DNA of 64,000 nt from Corynebacterium liangguodongii (lineage in GTDB: Bacteria; Actinomycetota; Actinomycetes; Mycobacteriales; Mycobacteriaceae). Positions 60,464 to 64,000 of the stretch are shown one piece after another. Under the pieces are notes generated by a model. That model ran no database searches. It was not told the origin of the DNA and saw only the letters and a list, made by a program, of their open reading frames with translations. The stretch is taken from assembly GCF_003070865.1 (NCBI RefSeq), contig NZ_CP026948.1, positions 868,001-932,000 on the forward strand, written 5' to 3'. Position 1 is the stretch's first letter, and each line of letters opens with the position of its first letter. The position numbers and the translations under genes were made by a program.

Positions 60464-62332
60464 GTGACCGAGACGGGCAACGCCGCACAGGGCCACAACG
60501 GCCAAGACCTCACCACCATGAAGCTCCCCGAGCTGCGCAAGTTGGCAGCGGAGAAGGGCCTGCGCGGGGTCTCTACCCTGCGCAAGGGCGACCTGATCCA
60601 GGCGATCACCACTGGCGTCGTGCCCAAGCGCGCGGCGGTCGAGCCGGCCGGGGGCGCGGCAGAAGAGGCCGGGGGTGCGGAGGGTGGCGGCGCCGGGCAG
60701 CGGCGCCGCGCGGCGCGGCGAGCCTCGGGCGCCGCCGAGGACACGGGGGAGCGCTCGCCTGAGGCCCAGGGCAGCGGAGCCGCGGCGGAGTCTGAACAGC
60801 CCGGGCAGTCCGATCGCGGCGAGGCCGAGGAGCAGCGCTACGAGTCCCGGTCGCAGGCGCGCCGGGCGCGCCGCAACCGCGCCAAGGGGGGCGGGGACGA
60901 GGCGCAGCACAGCGACGACGCCGGCCGCGACCAGGGAAGCGAGGTCGACAACGACGCCGACGGGCAGCGCGAAAACAGGGATAACCGGGACAACCGGGAC
61001 AACAGGGAGCGCAACGACGCCGGAGACGGCGACGGGGGCAACCGCCGCGGGCGCCGCGGGCGCCGCAACCGCAACCGCAACGGCGGCGGGAACAACCAGA
61101 ACAACGGCGGCGGGAACAACAACCACAACAACGGTGGCGGGCAGGATTATTCGCAGGACGACCTGCAGGAGGTCGCCGGCATCGTTGACGTTGTGGACAA
61201 CAACACCGCCTTCGTACGCACCACGGGCTACCACGCCAGCTCCGCCGACGTGTTCATTAACAACAAGCTCGTCCGTTCCTGCGGGCTGCGCTCCGGCGAC
61301 GCGGTGATCGGGCAGGTCCGGGCCAACGGCCAGAGCCACACCCACGGAAACGGGCGCAACCGCCAGCGCTACAACCAGCTGGTCCGCGTGGACACGGTCA
61401 ACGCGATGGGGGTCGAGGAGGCGAAGCAGCGTAAGAACTTCCACAAGCTCACCCCGCTCTACCCGAACCAGCGCCTGCGGCTGGAGACGGAGCCGCACAT
61501 CCTCACCACCCGCGTCATCGACCTCGTCATGCCGATTGGCAAGGGGCAGCGCGCGCTCATCGTCTCCCCGCCGAAGGCGGGCAAGACGACGATCATGCAA
61601 AACATCGCCAACGCCATTGCGACCAACAACCCCGAGTGCTACCTCATGGTCGTGCTTGTTGACGAACGCCCGGAGGAGGTGACCGACATGCAGCGCTCCG
61701 TTAAGGGCGAGGTCATCTCCTCGACCTTCGACCGGCCGCCGTCAGAGCACACCGCGGTCGCCGAGCTCGCCATCGAGCGGGCGAAGCGCCTGGTGGAGAT
61801 GGGCAACGACGTCGTCGTGTTGCTCGATTCCATCACCCGCCTGGGCCGCGCGTACAACAACTCCTCCCCGGCGTCGGGCCGCATCCTCTCCGGCGGCGTG
61901 GACTCCAACGCGCTCTACCCGCCGAAGCGCTTCCTCGGCGCGGCGCGCAACATCGAAGAAGGCGGCTCGCTCACGATCATCGCCACCGCGATGGTCGAGA
62001 CCGGCTCGGCCGGCGATACCGTCATCTTCGAGGAGTTCAAGGGCACGGGCAACGCGGAGCTGAAGCTGGATCGCAAGATCGCCGAGCGGCGCGTGTTCCC
62101 GGCCGTCGACGTCAACCCCTCGGGCACCCGCAAGGACGAGCTTCTCCTCGCGCCTGAGGAGGCGCGCATCATGCACAAGCTGCGCCGTATCCTCTCGGCC
62201 CTCGACCCGCAGCAGTCGATCGACATGCTGATCAAGCAGCTGAAGAAGACGAAGACGAACGGCGAGTTCCTCATGGGCGTGGCGCAGTCGGCGCCGATGG
62301 CGGCGGACAAGAACGAAGAGGAGTACCTCTGA
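60464..62332 (+). CDS. rho: Transcription termination factor Rho with actinobacterial insert
   Basis: 622 residues. The N-terminal helix bundle ([33 protein letters not shown] in pieces) is followed by a disordered, charged insert (about residues 50-225) ending in an Asn/Gly/Arg-rich stretch. Then come the cold-shock RNA-binding domain ([23 protein letters not shown]) and the RecA-type ATPase with Walker [15 protein letters not shown] and the Q/R loops ([12 protein letters not shown]). Rho unwinds RNA-DNA and ends transcription. Such inserts occur in actinobacterial Rho and bind RNA. GTG 60464 has a GAAAGGA site five bases upstream. The stop overlaps the prfA start by one base. Confidence 0.95.
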   Translation: MTETGNAAQGHNGQDLTTMKLPELRKLAAEKGLRGVSTLRKGDLIQAITTGVVPKRAAVEPAGGAAEEAGGAEGGGAGQRRRAARRASGAAEDTGERSPEAQGSGAAAESEQPGQSDRGEAEEQRYESRSQARRARRNRAKGGGDEAQHSDDAGRDQGSEVDNDADGQRENRDNRDNRDNRERNDAGDGDGGNRRGRRGRRNRNRNGGGNNQNNGGGNNNHNNGGGQDYSQDDLQEVAGIVDVVDNNTAFVRTTGYHASSADVFINNKLVRSCGLRSGDAVIGQVRANGQSHTHGNGRNRQRYNQLVRVDTVNAMGVEEAKQRKNFHKLTPLYPNQRLRLETEPHILTTRVIDLVMPIGKGQRALIVSPPKAGKTTIMQNIANAIATNNPECYLMVVLVDERPEEVTDMQRSVKGEVISSTFDRPPSEHTAVAELAIERAKRLVEMGNDVVVLLDSITRLGRAYNNSSPASGRILSGGVDSNALYPPKRFLGAARNIEEGGSLTIIATAMVETGSAGDTVIFEEFKGTGNAELKLDRKIAERRVFPAVDVNPSGTRKDELLLAPEEARIMHKLRRILSALDPQQSIDMLIKQLKKTKTNGEFLMGVAQSAPMAADKNEEEYL

Positions 62333-63408
62333 TGGCTGGTGAAGTCTCACTCGTTGACGACTACGTCTCCGAATACGAGGGCATCCAGGCCCAGATGGGG
62401 GACCCGGATGTGGCCGGGGACGCCGATCAGTTCCGCAAGCTCTCGAAGCGCTACGCCGAGCTGCAGCCGATCATCAACGTCTATAACCGGCTCACGCAGG
62501 CCCGCGACGATTTCGAGGCGGCCTCCGAGATGGCGAGCGAGGACAAGGAGTTCGCCGAGGAGGCGCAGCGACTTGAGGGCGAGATCGCGGTGCTCGAGGA
62601 AGAGCTGGCCGACCTGCTTGCCCCGCGGGATGAGCACGACGGCGACGACATCATCATGGAGATCAAGGCCGGGGCCGGCGGCGAGGAGGCCGCGCTCTTC
62701 GCCGCGGACCTCGCGCGCATGTACCAGAAATACTGCGAGAAGCACGGCCTGAACTGGGAGGTGTTGGACCTCGCGGAGTCCGACCTCGGCGGCGCCAAGG
62801 ACTTGACGGTGGCGATCAAGGCGAAGACCCCCTCGCGGGACGGGGCGTGGTCGCTGCTGAAGTTCGAAGGCGGCGTCCACCGCGTGCAGCGCGTTCCGGT
62901 GACCGAGTCCCAAGGGCGCATCCAGACCTCCGCGGCCGGGGTGTACGTCTTCCCGGAGCCGGAGGAGGTTGCCTCCGTCAACATCGACGAGAAGGACCTG
63001 CGCATCGATGTCTACCGCTCCTCCGGCAAGGGCGGTCAGGGCGTGAACACGACCGACTCGGCGGTGCGCATCACGCACCTGCCGACGAACATCGTGGTGA
63101 CCTGCCAGAACGAGCGCTCCCAGATCCAGAACAAGGCGCGCGCGATGCAGGTCTTGCAGGCCCGGCTCGACCAGCTCGAACGGGAGAAGGCGGAGGCCGA
63201 GGAGGCCGAGGGCCGCGCCTCCCAGGTGCGCACGATGGACCGCTCCGAGCGCATCCGCACCTATAACTGGCCGGAGAACCGCATCAACGATCACCGGATC
63301 AACTTCAAGGCGAACAACCTCGATTCGGTGCTCGACGGCAACCTCGACGAGCTCATCGCCGCGCTGCAGAAGCATGAGCGCCAGGAGCGCCTTGAAGCAG
63401 AGCAGTAG
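62332..63408 (+). CDS. prfA: Peptide chain release factor 1
   Basis: 358 residues, the standard length. The GGQ motif is in [19 protein letters not shown] (about residues 227-245), and the codon-recognition tripeptide is the PVT of RVPVTESQG, marking RF1 (UAA/UAG) rather than RF2. It triggers peptide release at stop codons on the ribosome. Its ATG shares a base with the rho stop, so translation is coupled. prmC, which methylates the GGQ glutamine of this protein, overlaps its 3' end. Confidence 0.96.
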   Translation: MAGEVSLVDDYVSEYEGIQAQMGDPDVAGDADQFRKLSKRYAELQPIINVYNRLTQARDDFEAASEMASEDKEFAEEAQRLEGEIAVLEEELADLLAPRDEHDGDDIIMEIKAGAGGEEAALFAADLARMYQKYCEKHGLNWEVLDLAESDLGGAKDLTVAIKAKTPSRDGAWSLLKFEGGVHRVQRVPVTESQGRIQTSAAGVYVFPEPEEVASVNIDEKDLRIDVYRSSGKGGQGVNTTDSAVRITHLPTNIVVTCQNERSQIQNKARAMQVLQARLDQLEREKAEAEEAEGRASQVRTMDRSERIRTYNWPENRINDHRINFKANNLDSVLDGNLDELIAALQKHERQERLEAEQ

Positions 63409-64000
63409 GCAGCTCGTCGCGGCCGCGGCGCGCGTGCTAGCCGACGCCGGGGTCGACACCCCGCTCGTCGACGCGCGCCTCATCGCCGCAGACCTCCTCG
63501 GCCTCGCCCCCCTCGAGGTCAACTTCGCCGAGGTTCCCGACGGGTTCGAGGAGCGCTATAGGGAGCGCATCGCGCGCCGCGCGCGCCGCGAGCCGCTGCA
63601 GCACATCACCGGCGTGGCAGCGTTCGGCCCCCTCGAGCTTGCCGTCGGCCCGGGGGTGTTTATCCCGCGCCCTGAGACGGAGGTGCTCGCGGAGTGGGCG
63701 GTGCGCGCGCTCGCTGGCGTCGACAAGCCGCGCGTGGTGGACCTTGGTACGGGCTCGGGCGCGCTGGCCATCGCTATCGCGCACGCGCGTGGCGACGCCT
63801 CCGTCACCGCCGTCGACGCCTCAACCGTAGCCAGGGACTACGCCGCCGCCAACGCGCGGCGCGCGGGGGTAAGCGTTGACGTCGTCGCCGGGGACTTCAC
63901 CGACCCGGGTCTCCTCGCGCCGCTGCGCGGCCGCGTCGATCTCGTCGTCTCCAACCCGCCCTATGTCCCGGAGAACCCGGGGCTGAGCCCGGAGGTGTAT
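63374..64000 (+). CDS. prmC: Peptide chain release factor N5-glutamine methyltransferase (partial)
   Basis: 209 codons to the window edge, C-terminus missing. Visible are the N-terminal helical domain ([22 protein letters not shown]), [15 protein letters not shown], the SAM motif [16 protein letters not shown], and the catalytic NPPY in [13 protein letters not shown]. It methylates the GGQ glutamine of RF1 and RF2. The start is uncertain: ATG 63374 overlaps prfA by 35 bp, while TTG 63392 has an AGGAG site five bases upstream. Confidence 0.9.
   Translation, partial: MSARSALKQSSRQLVAAAARVLADAGVDTPLVDARLIAADLLGLAPLEVNFAEVPDGFEERYRERIARRARREPLQHITGVAAFGPLELAVGPGVFIPRPETEVLAEWAVRALAGVDKPRVVDLGTGSGALAIAIAHARGDASVTAVDASTVARDYAAANARRAGVSVDVVAGDFTDPGLLAPLRGRVDLVVSNPPYVPENPGLSPEVY

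Noticed and set aside
60392..61600. Large minus-strand open frame opposite rho
   Set aside because: It is a shadow of the GC-rich rho coding frame with no motif; the same applies to long antisense frames over odhA, the helicase, argS and hom.

Overview
The window is high-GC actinobacterial DNA, almost certainly from a Corynebacterium (mycolic-acid lineage). Three things point there. Gene order is close to the Mycobacterium tuberculosis/C. glutamicum chromosome: dapD-dapE-LOG protein-folP2-gpgS-DUF3117-glgA/glgC-O-methyltransferase-sigE-anti-sigma-tatB-mrp-odhA, and later argS-lysA-hom-thrB-fadD-rho-prfA-prmC. The 2-oxoglutarate dehydrogenase is the actinobacterial E2-E1 fusion. Many genes have a TANNNT -10 box only 6-8 nt before the start codon, i.e. 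leaderless transcripts. No plasmid or phage genes are seen; the only mobile DNA is insertion-sequence material.

Layout. 1-2713: two overlapping paralogous amino-acid permeases on the minus strand, the first cut by the window edge. 2714-4934: an IS-rich junction with one intact IS256-family element (3201-4643) flanked by direct-repeat debris of a second IS256-like element. 4935-10763: divergent dapD/dapE (lysine and cell-wall diaminopimelate), then a plus-strand run: LOG protein, folP2, gpgS, a DivIVA-like membrane protein, DUF3117 and an RlmA-like methyltransferase. 10760-14646: a degenerate GH32 protein and glgA on minus, glgC divergent on plus (alpha-glucan synthesis; gpgS nearby supplies methylglucose lipopolysaccharide/glucosylglycerate precursors). 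14647-18659: O-methyltransferase, the envelope-stress pair sigE/anti-sigma, tatB, mrp and a stress-type membrane protein. 18701-29582: OpuAC-like lipoprotein, odhA, a fused double ABC exporter, an unknown membrane protein and a type-B carboxylesterase. 29701-33866: unknown acidic protein, a small gene behind a consensus LexA box, a 65/66-bp palindrome array, MFS permease and nucleoside hydrolase ending in a strong terminator.

34240-40166: ldh, a DEAD-box helicase with RGG-type repeats, a small membrane protein, a secreted DUF1524 HNH nuclease and putP. 40252-47972: a plus-strand DNA-metabolism block, SNF2 helicase, SWIM zinc-finger protein, SbcD-like nuclease and SbcC/Rad50-like ATPase. 47987-49559: a YceI-family gene divergent from a RosR-type MarR regulator with a recognisable operator, and a PspC protein. 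49631-51186: tRNA-Arg(CCG), an internally deleted IS481 element abutting it, a 23-bp perfect inverted repeat and a broken DJ-1/PfpI gene. 51183-64000: secreted tripeptidyl-aminopeptidase-like hydrolase, argS-lysA, hom-thrB (aspartate-family amino acids), fadD, rho with an asparagine/glycine/arginine-rich insert, prfA and the start of prmC.

The most interesting signals are the leaderless-promoter set, the palindrome array next to a LexA box, the RosR operator pair, the IS256 junction, the GH32 protein that has lost two of three catalytic motifs, the missing canonical start of the ABC exporter, and the SNF2-SWIM-SbcDC block. I did not find a clear new defence or biosynthetic system.
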